From assembly GCA_018676675.1 (NCBI GenBank), contig JABHEG010000355.1:1-40953 (forward strand): a stretch of 40,953 nucleotides of DNA, in the 5' to 3' direction. Within the stretch, counting starts at the first letter, position 1. Every line of letters begins with the position of its first letter. A program made the position numbers and the translations under genes. Positions 26,911 to 34,641 of the stretch are shown here, piece after piece. This DNA is from Lentisphaerota bacterium (GTDB lineage: Bacteria > Verrucomicrobiota > Lentisphaeria > Oligosphaerales > JABHEG01). Below the pieces are notes generated by a model. It was not told the DNA's origin and did no database searches. It worked only from the letters and a program-made list of their open reading frames with translations.

Positions 26911-26961
26911 ATCATGACGACCGCCTGACGCTGGAAACATGCAGCCTGCGAGGGAAACATC

Positions 26962-29217
26962 ATGAAACGCAACGTGCCTTCTGTGAAGGCGGCAATGGCC
27001 GCGCTCGCTCTGGTAGCAGGATGGTATTCGGCCCTCACGACTACGGCGGCGGACGAACCCTCGGCGAGTTGGAGGGACACACCTGCGGCCGTCCTGGATG
27101 TGTTCCCCGAATCCGTGGTGGATATCCCTGTAGGGAAGCGAGGCCAAACGCGCCTTTCGTCCGCCTACACGCCCAGTGGCAGCCTCTGGGGCAAGCACCT
27201 CAGGGAGGAGACGGTCTTTCACTATGAGATCAAGCACATTCAGGATGCGGACAACTCCTTCAACCTGCGCATCGGCAAGGGAGGACAGCTCTATTCGCTG
27301 CGTGGGGCATTTGGCGAAAGCGTCCCCCCCCAAGGCATCGGCAACCCCTGGAACGACGAGGTCTGGCAGTTTGTGTCGGTCTGTAATACGTATAACGGAT
27401 TCCCCATCAAATCGGTTCCCGACGAGGTCGCTGAGCGTTTCAGGAATTCCCCCTATGCCGGATCCTACTTCATCCATAACTCCGGCGCCTACATACCTTC
27501 CCAGGTGGATTCCGGCACTGTTACCTTGTCCTGCGATGTCCGGTTGAATGAGGACACGCCGGGATTGCTCGACATCATCATGCGAGATACGACAGCCAAC
27601 CCCTGGAAGACCTTCGGTTCATTGCAGGTGAAAAAGGGCAGTATCTCATTTAACGGCAAGGAGGTCTCTACGGCCCAGCCCGGTGTCTGGTACAACGTCA
27701 GCATTTCCTTCGAACTGGGCAAGGGATATACGGGAAAGGCTGACGTTACCGTCAAGCCTGACAAGAGAGAAGCAAGAACCGTGGCCATACCATTTTCGGG
27801 TCCTGGAATCAATGCCTGGAATTGGCTTGGGCTGTCAGCCGGAGGAACTGAGCAAGGGATTATCAATCTAGACAACCTAACTGCTAAGCGCGTAACGGGG
27901 ACGCAGACGGAATGGCCGATCAAGGAGGACTTTGAGATATATGAAAATGGACGGTACTGGGGAGCCGGTTTGGTTGGAGCCGACGAGGCCCAAGGCGCCA
28001 GGATTCTTGTTACAGATAGGCTGGCAGTTTCCGGTAAGAGAAGTCTGGAGATCCGTGATGCAGCAGGGCTGGGCAGCCCCTGGCAGCCGATGGCACGATT
28101 GGATGTCGGTACAACCATTGCCAGAAATCTGTACTGTCCAATGTTGGGAGCAGATATCCCATCTGACGAACGGACCTATCGCAGCGTCAACTGGGGCATC
28201 ATTCCTCAACTCAAGACCGTCCATCGCTCCCCGATCCTCTATTACGTCCAGACCCGTGACATCGGCAATGGCGTGATCGAAGTGACTTATGTCGTTCACA
28301 ACTTCAGCGTCCGGGACGACATTTCCTTTGAATGGTTGAATGCCCCCTGGGGCGGCACCCGTGTCACCAGCCTTCCGTTTCACTACATGAGCTCCCCCGA
28401 GAATGAGCTCAAAGACCGAGACTGGGTCAAGAAGAACTGCGGGGCCATCGATGTGCGCAAGACCGGCGGCTGGAATCTGAGCTGCGCCACCGAAGAACCG
28501 GACAGCGCGAGCCTGTCGCTCGTCTTCGGACGGGACAAGCACCTGGAGGCCGAGCTTAGAAGGAAGGAGCAAGGTCAGCCACATTGTCAGATCAGTAACT
28601 CAATCTACCGCCATATGGGACCGATACTGGCGGAAGACTGGAAGACCCGTCCCGACAATACGTTCAGAAACTATGAAGTCGCCGTGGTCATCCCCAAGTT
28701 CCGCCTGGCACCCGGGACGACCATCTGGTACCGCAGCTATCTGGTTGTCAACCGTAAAGACCGGACCGTCGAACTGGCCAAGTACCTGGTCGATAAGGTC
28801 GACTACGGCTATCGGGTCTTTGATCCCGCCACGACCCCTACCGTGCCGGTCAACCTGCCGGGGCAAGGCTCCTTTGAGCTGTTTGCCAATCCGGTCCCCG
28901 GCACCATGCCGCTGTTTCTCATCGAAAACAAGACTACGGGCCGCGAGGTCACCACCACGGACCCGTACATCTTCGTCCCCCAGGAGAAACTCGATTTCGG
29001 TATCCCGCCCGAGCACCCGCAGGCCGACTACTACAACCAGGCCATCGGCTACTCCATGGACGAGAACAACACCAACTGGAAACGCCTGCTCGGATACGGC
29101 TACGTCGACAGACCAACGTCGGGGAACTGGATACAGCTCTCGAGCCTACTTAACCCCGAGCGGTTCTCCAAAGCGACCACCTACGATCTGGATCTGTGGG
29201 TAAGAACGCGCCTATAG
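26962..29217 (+). CDS. Secreted protein of unknown function with a two-part module shared with the PQQ protein
   Basis: 751 residues; GAGGGAAACATC precedes ATG 26962. Signal peptide about 1-30 (AAMAALALVAGWYSALTTTAA). Residues 187-312 (VTLSCDVRLNEDTPGLLDII to WLGLSAGGTEQGIINLDNLTA) and 322-380 (EDFEIYENG, ARILVTDRLAVSGKRSLEIRDA, W.P) match the C-terminus of the PQQ-propeller protein at 34638-38522, but in the opposite order. The part resembles a LamG/concanavalin-like sandwich. The remaining C-terminal half (HNFSVRDDISFEWLNAPWGGTRV, DDEVWQF-like segments, a beta-rich tail) matches no family I know. No catalytic motif is visible. It is divergent from the putative glycosidase at 23816-26563 and starts from the shared promoter element; a binding or accessory role in glycan breakdown is possible. 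Confidence 0.75.
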   Translation: MKRNVPSVKAAMAALALVAGWYSALTTTAADEPSASWRDTPAAVLDVFPESVVDIPVGKRGQTRLSSAYTPSGSLWGKHLREETVFHYEIKHIQDADNSFNLRIGKGGQLYSLRGAFGESVPPQGIGNPWNDEVWQFVSVCNTYNGFPIKSVPDEVAERFRNSPYAGSYFIHNSGAYIPSQVDSGTVTLSCDVRLNEDTPGLLDIIMRDTTANPWKTFGSLQVKKGSISFNGKEVSTAQPGVWYNVSISFELGKGYTGKADVTVKPDKREARTVAIPFSGPGINAWNWLGLSAGGTEQGIINLDNLTAKRVTGTQTEWPIKEDFEIYENGRYWGAGLVGADEAQGARILVTDRLAVSGKRSLEIRDAAGLGSPWQPMARLDVGTTIARNLYCPMLGADIPSDERTYRSVNWGIIPQLKTVHRSPILYYVQTRDIGNGVIEVTYVVHNFSVRDDISFEWLNAPWGGTRVTSLPFHYMSSPENELKDRDWVKKNCGAIDVRKTGGWNLSCATEEPDSASLSLVFGRDKHLEAELRRKEQGQPHCQISNSIYRHMGPILAEDWKTRPDNTFRNYEVAVVIPKFRLAPGTTIWYRSYLVVNRKDRTVELAKYLVDKVDYGYRVFDPATTPTVPVNLPGQGSFELFANPVPGTMPLFLIENKTTGREVTTTDPYIFVPQEKLDFGIPPEHPQADYYNQAIGYSMDENNTNWKRLLGYGYVDRPTSGNWIQLSSLLNPERFSKATTYDLDLWVRTRL

Positions 29218-29356
29218 AGAACCACAACATCGTTTGGGACACACCCAACTCGCCCGTCGACCACCATCGGTGGAACACCGACAAGGCCCAAGACGCCTCG
29301 CTGGAGTTCTGAACTCAACAAGCCAATAGTGCCCAGTCTGAATAGGGAATAGGTCA

Positions 29357-31201
29357 ATGCCAGACAAGACAGAACCAGTGGACCACCAGGCGGAGATGGA
29401 GAGTCTGTGGCACAAAGGCACGCAAGAGCGCGATGCCATGGCCGACGCCATCCGTGAATGGCAAGAAGACGGTTTCGGCATCTTCATGCACTTCTCCGCG
29501 GGTACTGCGTTCCAGGGGCGGTACAAAGGGAAGGAGCTGGAGAAAGACCTCTGGGCCGAATGGCTCATGAAACGGGCCGAGATCCCGATTCCCGAGTATG
29601 AGAAGCAGCTGCGGGACTGGAACCCGGACCGGTTCAATGCCGACGAATGGGCGGCGGCGATCGCGGCGTCGGGATGCCGGTATTTCGTCTTCACGGCCAA
29701 ACACCACGATGGCTTTGCCATGTTCAAGAGTGACGCTGGGCCGTACAACATCGTCGACCATACCGCGTTCGAGAAGGGAGACCTTTTCGGCCAACTGAGC
29801 GACGCCGTGCGAGCGCACGGCGTGAAACCAGGATTCTACTACTCCCACCACCTGGACTGGCATGAGCCGGGCGGTGCCGGTGGACCGGGAGGTAAAACCC
29901 TCGATGAGTATGCCGATGCCTTAGCCTTACCGCACCTCGAAGAATTGACGACCAAGTATGGAAGACAGCACGTCGCGTGGTTCGACTGCGGCGGCCCGGA
30001 AGGTCTGGCCCGCAAGTGTGAAGCGCTCGTTCACGCGAATCAGCCGGCGATCATGGTGTGCTCCCGGGTCGGGGGCGGTCTCGGAGACTTTACCAGCGAA
30101 GGCGACTGTCGGGTCCCCCCGGTCCGTATCGACGGGCCATGGGAAACCTGCATGACACTGACCCAGCACTGGGCCTGGTTTCCGGAAGACCGGGATCACA
30201 AACCCACCGGTGAAGTGATTCAGATGCTCGCCGCCATCCGTGCGCGAGGCGGCAATCTGCTGCTGAATATCGGCCCCGATGTGCGCGGCCGAATCACCGC
30301 GAGGGACCAGACCATACTCAAGCAGATCGGCGACTGGCTGGGGATCCACGGCGAATCGATCTACGGCGTGCGCGCCACACCGTACGGTGATCTGCCCTGG
30401 GGTGTCTGTACGGTTCGTCCCGGAACACTTTATCTGCACGTGTTCGACCTGCCGTCGCAGGACACGCTGTTCCTGCCCGGCCTCCAGTCGCCCATTAGCC
30501 GCGCCTGGTTCCTGGCGGATGAGACGAAGCAGTCCCTGAAAATCAGGACAGTGCCTGGCGGCGTCCAGATTGATCTGACCAGCGTATCGGACTTTGCGAC
30601 GTTCACAGATACCGGTGACACGGTGATTGCGGTTGACTACAAAGGGGAGCTGGCCGTCGATCCCCGGCCTGTTCTGGATCACGATCTGGACAACCGCTTC
30701 ATCCCCGCGCTTGCCACCCAACAGACCGCTATCGCATTGCGCAGTTTCCGGCGCCCGCACGCCGTCGATCACGGGACGGTCGCGTACTGTCCGCACGATG
30801 ACTACGCACACGAATTCGATACGCCGGAAGCACGCCTTGGCTGGACGTTCTCGAACACGACAGCGAACACCTTCTTCGTGAATGTGGAATACGCGAACCT
30901 GACCGGGAAGCCGATCCCGGTGAAGATCGTCGTTGGCGGGAAGGAACTGGCCGCGACCTTGCCGGTTACCGTGACCCACGACCATGACTGGCGCTGGTTC
31001 CGCACTGAAATCGTCGGCCATGTGCAGATCGCGGCAGGGCAGGATCAAACCATCGGCCTTGCCGTCACAGAGCCGATCAGCGACGACGATCGAGTCCCCT
31101 CTTATCTCGCGGATGACAAGCCGGGAGTCGAGCATGACGGGTTCATGATCAAGTCGATCACCCTAAAGTCGCTGGCTCCCCTGCCATACACACACGCATG
31201 A
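29357..31201 (+). CDS. GH29 alpha-L-fucosidase without a visible signal peptide
   Basis: 614 residues; AGGGAATAGGTCA precedes ATG 29357. The polypeptide begins with a polar stretch (PDKTEPVDHQAEMESLWHKG), so a cytoplasmic enzyme is likely. The barrel holds WQEDGFGIFMHFSAGTAF, YFVFTAKHHDGFAMF, GVKPGFYYSHHLDW and HVAWFDCGGPEG with the nucleophile Asp210 (WFDG-type motif, Cys replacing Gly). TLTQHWAWFPEDRDHKPTGEV and RGGNLLLNIGPDVRGRI are standard GH29. A C-terminal beta-sandwich region (about 380-614) ends in MIKSITLKSLAP. It would release fucose from imported oligosaccharides. It follows the unknown gene by 139 bp without strong terminator signals. It is a distinct branch from the secreted-type fucosidase at the left edge. 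Confidence 0.9.
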   Translation: MPDKTEPVDHQAEMESLWHKGTQERDAMADAIREWQEDGFGIFMHFSAGTAFQGRYKGKELEKDLWAEWLMKRAEIPIPEYEKQLRDWNPDRFNADEWAAAIAASGCRYFVFTAKHHDGFAMFKSDAGPYNIVDHTAFEKGDLFGQLSDAVRAHGVKPGFYYSHHLDWHEPGGAGGPGGKTLDEYADALALPHLEELTTKYGRQHVAWFDCGGPEGLARKCEALVHANQPAIMVCSRVGGGLGDFTSEGDCRVPPVRIDGPWETCMTLTQHWAWFPEDRDHKPTGEVIQMLAAIRARGGNLLLNIGPDVRGRITARDQTILKQIGDWLGIHGESIYGVRATPYGDLPWGVCTVRPGTLYLHVFDLPSQDTLFLPGLQSPISRAWFLADETKQSLKIRTVPGGVQIDLTSVSDFATFTDTGDTVIAVDYKGELAVDPRPVLDHDLDNRFIPALATQQTAIALRSFRRPHAVDHGTVAYCPHDDYAHEFDTPEARLGWTFSNTTANTFFVNVEYANLTGKPIPVKIVVGGKELAATLPVTVTHDHDWRWFRTEIVGHVQIAAGQDQTIGLAVTEPISDDDRVPSYLADDKPGVEHDGFMIKSITLKSLAPLPYTHA

Positions 31202-31303
31202 AAGGCAGAACGGAATGGCAAGAAAGCTGAGTTCCGGGAATTGCGCTGGGTGACCAGATAGCTCCGGTCTCCGTCCTTCACATGAGTGTTCCGTTCACGT
31301 GCA

Positions 31304-32065
31304 TCAGCATACGGGGACACCCGCCGTGCGCAAATAGTCCTTGAGTTCACTGATCTTGATCATGCCAAAATGGAAGACCGAAGCAGCCAGCAAGACGGTT
31401 GCGCCGGCCTCTACTGCTTCGACGAAATGCTCGAGCTCCCCTGCCCCGCCAGACGCCACCACGTCGGCTGATACGGCATCTTTGATGGCTTTGATCACTG
31501 GCAAGTCGTACCCGGTCCGGGCACCGTCTCCCGCCTTGCTGGTGGGCAAGATGCACTTCACGCCGTAGCCGTCGACACGTTTCGCCCACTCAATGGCATC
31601 CGCTCCCGTGGCTGTGCGTCCACCGTCGATATAGACCTCGTACCCAGAGGGCATGGCGCCGTTCTGATCCACATCGATGGCCACGGTGACCTTGTCCACG
31701 CCCAGTGCCCCCACCATGTCCGGAATCAGCTCAGGCTTGCGGAACGCCGCGCTGCTGGTAGAAACTTTGTCTGCGCCTGCCGCCAGGATGGCTTCAGCGG
31801 ACGCCAGATCAGAGACTCCGCCACCGACCGTGAAAGGGATTGTGGTCACATCTGCGACGCTTCGGACCACGTCAAGCATAGTTGCCCGGCCTTCCACCGT
31901 GGCCGTGATGTCCAGCAATGCCAATTCATCGGCCCCGGCAGCGCAGTAGGCCCGAGCACACTCAACAGGATCGCCCGCATCGCGGATGTCGACGAAATGG
32001 ACCCCCTTGACAACGCGACCGTTCTGCATGTCCATGCACGGCATAATCTTGACTGGTTGACTCAT
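31304..32065 (-). CDS. hisF: Imidazole glycerol phosphate synthase cyclase subunit HisF
   Basis: 253 residues. Start ATG 32065 has GGAG 8-9 nt upstream. HisF converts PRFAR plus HisH-derived ammonia to IGP and AICAR in histidine synthesis. KIMPCMDMQNGRVVKGVHFVD carries Asp12 and Lys20; VTVAIDVDQNG carries Asp131; these are the paired catalytic Asp residues of the family. IPFTVGGGV and VVASGGAGELEHF are the phosphate-binding loops. The second loop reads ILPTSKAGDGARTGYD instead of the common TSMDRDGTxxGYD, so Met-Asp is replaced; activity is still probable because other HisF proteins use the ILPTS form. HisH, HisA and other his genes are not in the window. It is an isolated housekeeping gene between two glycan clusters, oriented opposite to both. 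Confidence 0.92.
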   Translation of the reverse strand: MSQPVKIMPCMDMQNGRVVKGVHFVDIRDAGDPVECARAYCAAGADELALLDITATVEGRATMLDVVRSVADVTTIPFTVGGGVSDLASAEAILAAGADKVSTSSAAFRKPELIPDMVGALGVDKVTVAIDVDQNGAMPSGYEVYIDGGRTATGADAIEWAKRVDGYGVKCILPTSKAGDGARTGYDLPVIKAIKDAVSADVVASGGAGELEHFVEAVEAGATVLLAASVFHFGMIKISELKDYLRTAGVPVC

Positions 32066-32548
32066 GGTCTGTTCTCCGGTTGCACCAGGTCTTACCCGAC
32101 TGCTGGCTCTACCTTGCGTTGGCTTCTCTCAGTAAAGAATGGGACTCGCTCCCTCGTTCCGGGAAGATACCTGTGAGGGCTTGGGCATGCAAGGAGCTGG
32201 TTGGCAAGGAACAGGGCGGGTAGATTGCGCTGCACAGCCCCCGGGCTGCCAACTGAATCCGGCTCCCCATCCTGCTCGTCCCCCCTCGACGTACGCCACG
32301 GCCAAAGACGCGATGCGAGGCACGTTCTGGCGAGAGAGCATCTCCCGGACCCCATCGATGCAGACGACGTGCAGATAGAGGACTGCCCCCCTCCTCTCTC
32401 CCCTCCTCCCCCCCCCCTGAGAATGGGGCAATTCTCAGGGGCTTGGGCCTCCGCTTCCGCGATACGGAACGGGCGTCCAGGACAACGGTGTGCGCCAGCA
32501 TCGCTCCTCAAGAGGCTCTCCGAGCTGAAGATTGTCCACTGGAAAGAG
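32066..32548. other. Intergenic region with C-rich tract
   Basis: About 480 bp between the divergent hisF and regulator genes, with no recognisable gene. It includes a pyrimidine-rich low-complexity tract (about 32386-32417) leading into a strong inverted repeat (32414-32441), listed separately. Confidence 0.5.
32414..32441. promoter_or_regulatory. Perfect 11-bp inverted repeat (hairpin)
   Basis: CCCCTGAGAAT and ATTCTCAGGGG are exact reverse complements with a 6-nt loop GGGGCA. There is no T-run on either side, and it is about 200 bp upstream of the regulator start. It could be a leader hairpin, a protein-binding site, or a REP-like palindrome. Confidence 0.5.
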
Positions 32549-32595
32549 TTGCAACCGCGCAGCACGCACGATATCGTATGGGAGTAATTACTCCC
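32549..32595 (+). promoter_or_regulatory. Candidate promoter and palindromic operator of the GntR/LacI regulator
   Basis: TTGCAA (32549-32554) and TATCGT (32572-32577) are 17 bp apart. GGGAGTAATTACTCCC (32580-32595) is a perfect 16-bp palindrome just after them, in the place where an autoregulator would block transcription. TTTTATAAAT follows at 32597-32604. The promoter boxes are weak matches; the palindrome is certain. Confidence 0.5.
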
Positions 32596-32619
32596 TTTTA
32601 TAAATGTGAATTGAGCGCG

Positions 32620-33759
32620 ATGGCGGTTGTCGGCGAATTCTATGGGCATGTCCTGGAGCGGGGTGTTGGCTCGACGTTGTCGAATCAGCTCTACCAGGCG
32701 CTGCGCCATGAGATTCTCCGCGGCCGTTGGACACTGGGGGAGCGGATTCCCAGTTTCAAGGAGATCATTGCGCAGACTGGACTCAGCCGGAACTCGCTGC
32801 TGAGAGCCCTGGATCAGCTCGAGGCCGGCGGTTACGTCGAGCGCATTCGCCACAAGGGCGTGTTTGTCAAGGCAACCGCGACGCACGGCAATCGGTCGTT
32901 GGGCACTGTGGTCATTCCGGTCCCGGCCGATGCGCCCATTGAGTCTCACCACGGACAGCCGAGCGTGGAGACTCAGACCTTCAGCCGGATCTCGGTGGGG
33001 CATCTGGCCAAGACCGCAGGCAAGTTGGGCTTGCGTACGCGGATCTGGCCCGTCGGCCATCGGTCCGTCTGGTCGTCGGGAGATGGAGGAGCGGACAGCG
33101 ATCTCTTCGGGGTGATCTCTCTTTTCTCGCCCAAGCAACTGCAACGCTTTTTCAAGCCGCGCCTCCTGGACCGCGTCGTCTACCTCGGTACTGACGACTT
33201 CCTGGCCCGCCCCTGCCTGACGGGTGATCCGTTCACGGCTGCCTATCAAGTTGCCTCGGAGTTGATTAAGCACGGGCATCGCTGTATCGCCCTGTTGCCC
33301 TCGCCGGCACTACATCAAGCTACCGAGGATCTGGTGCGAGCCGGCATTGGCACAGCGATGCGCGACGCCGGTTTGTCGGCCGGCCCTGAGGCCTTGCCGG
33401 AGATGCCGGGCCCGGATGCACCGATCCCGTCCGATGCCACTGCGGCATTCGGCTTCTGCGGCGAATGTGCCCGGGATGTCCTGCAACATGCCAGGGCCGC
33501 CGGATTCCGGGTGCCCGAAGATCTCAGTGTCGTTTCGCTGCAGGAACAGCAAGGACCGCCGTGTGACGGGTTGCGGATCTGCGGTGCCGGCTATGAGTGG
33601 GATGATATCATCGGAACCTGCTTCGATATCCTCTTGTCGTCGGCCAGTTCCCCCCCCCGTTCTGTTGCCAGGCTCACGTTCGATCCCCGGGTTCACGAGG
33701 GCAACACTGTGGCGCCCCCCCGCGACTCATCAGTCTTCCTCGGTGTTGTCAATCAATAG
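32620..33759 (+). CDS. GntR/LacI-type hybrid transcriptional regulator
   Basis: 379 residues from ATG 32620. The frame is open much further left, but upstream residues lack family sense and the palindrome would fall inside the coding part; a second ATG at 32579 is the alternative. Residues about 15-80 are a GntR winged helix (STLSNQLYQALRHEILRG, LGERIPSFKEIIAQTGLSRNSLLRALDQLEAGGYVERIRHKG). Residues about 90-379 form a LacI/periplasmic-binding-like sensor (AAYQVASELIKHGHRCIALLPS, FCGECARDVLQHARAAGFRVPEDLSVVSLQEQ). It would bind a sugar ligand and control nearby genes, probably the pseudopilin/PQQ pair that starts 30 bp downstream, and itself. There is no clear ribosome site before ATG 32620. 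Confidence 0.85.
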   Translation: MAVVGEFYGHVLERGVGSTLSNQLYQALRHEILRGRWTLGERIPSFKEIIAQTGLSRNSLLRALDQLEAGGYVERIRHKGVFVKATATHGNRSLGTVVIPVPADAPIESHHGQPSVETQTFSRISVGHLAKTAGKLGLRTRIWPVGHRSVWSSGDGGADSDLFGVISLFSPKQLQRFFKPRLLDRVVYLGTDDFLARPCLTGDPFTAAYQVASELIKHGHRCIALLPSPALHQATEDLVRAGIGTAMRDAGLSAGPEALPEMPGPDAPIPSDATAAFGFCGECARDVLQHARAAGFRVPEDLSVVSLQEQQGPPCDGLRICGAGYEWDDIIGTCFDILLSSASSPPRSVARLTFDPRVHEGNTVAPPRDSSVFLGVVNQ

Positions 33760-33789
33760 CGTGTCATGGAAATTAAGGAGACAAGGCAC

Positions 33790-34641
33790 ATGCAACCGCG
33801 AATCAAGCGACCCTCCTCCAGCCAGGAGATGGGATCCCCCCAAAAAAAACCTGTGAGGCCGTCTACGTTCTGTCGGCGCTTCACACTCATCGAGCTGCTG
33901 GTCGTGATCGCGATCATTGCGATTCTCGCCAGCATGCTGCTGCCCGCGCTCAGGAATGCGAAGGAGAAGGCCACCCAGATAAGTTGCGTCAACAACCAGA
34001 AACAGCTCGCCCTCGCTCTGATGTTGTACGTCGACGAAAGCGATGATTACTTTGTCGTTTCCTGGAGGAACTCAGGCGGTAGCTCGCACGTCAGTTGGGA
34101 TGACCTCCTGAGCAGCTATGACGGGCGCGGCGGATTGTCGTGGAACGATATGAGACAGGGCGCATTGGGGCAGGACTCGCACGGTGTGCAGCCTCTCTAT
34201 CATTGCCGCTCGTTCGTGGGAGCCGAGTCCCTGTACTATGGATCAACGAAAGCCATTCCACGTTCGTACAGTCTGTCAAGCTACAATCCCAGCTCCGGAC
34301 TTCCGTTGCAGCACCTGGGAGTATCGGGTCCAGGAGTTTCACGCAAGATGAGCAAGGTGAAGGACGCCAGCTCAGCGATCATGATGACGGAGAACAATCG
34401 AGGCAACATGCTTGGGAGGTGGACTCCCGCGCTGGATTACCCGCCGGGTTTCAGAAACCGGTATACAACCGGCTGGGCAACGCTCCGCGCACCACATTCG
34501 AACGGCAGACGGAGCAATTTCCTGATGATCGACGGGCATGTAGAATCGCTTGGCTTCCGCGAAACGGTCACCAGGCCGGACGGTAGCGCCGTATACGCAG
34601 GGGGCAGCTTCAGCAACACGATGTGGGACACGGGAAAATGA
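33790..34641 (+). CDS. Type II secretion-like pseudopilin (prepilin N-methylation, H-x9-DG-type protein)
   Basis: 283 residues. I use ATG 33790 because AAGGAG ends 9 nt upstream and an ATG at 33766 has no ribosome site. A basic leader ends in CRRFTLIELLVVIAIIAILASMLLPAL (Phe31 would be the first residue after prepilin peptidase cleavage, followed by the membrane helix). The globular part contains YHCRSF, YSLSSYNPSSG and near the C-terminus the HSNGRRSNFLMIDGHVESL signature of PVC pseudopilins (DUF1559-like). Such genes are very numerous in PVC genomes next to glycan-degrading genes; their role is unproven, possibly cell-surface or fibre assembly. A C6A8 homopolymer at 33836-33849 lies in the leader. 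Its stop overlaps the next start as ATGA (34638-34641), so the two are translationally coupled. Confidence 0.85.
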   Translation: MQPRIKRPSSSQEMGSPQKKPVRPSTFCRRFTLIELLVVIAIIAILASMLLPALRNAKEKATQISCVNNQKQLALALMLYVDESDDYFVVSWRNSGGSSHVSWDDLLSSYDGRGGLSWNDMRQGALGQDSHGVQPLYHCRSFVGAESLYYGSTKAIPRSYSLSSYNPSSGLPLQHLGVSGPGVSRKMSKVKDASSAIMMTENNRGNMLGRWTPALDYPPGFRNRYTTGWATLRAPHSNGRRSNFLMIDGHVESLGFRETVTRPDGSAVYAGGSFSNTMWDTGK

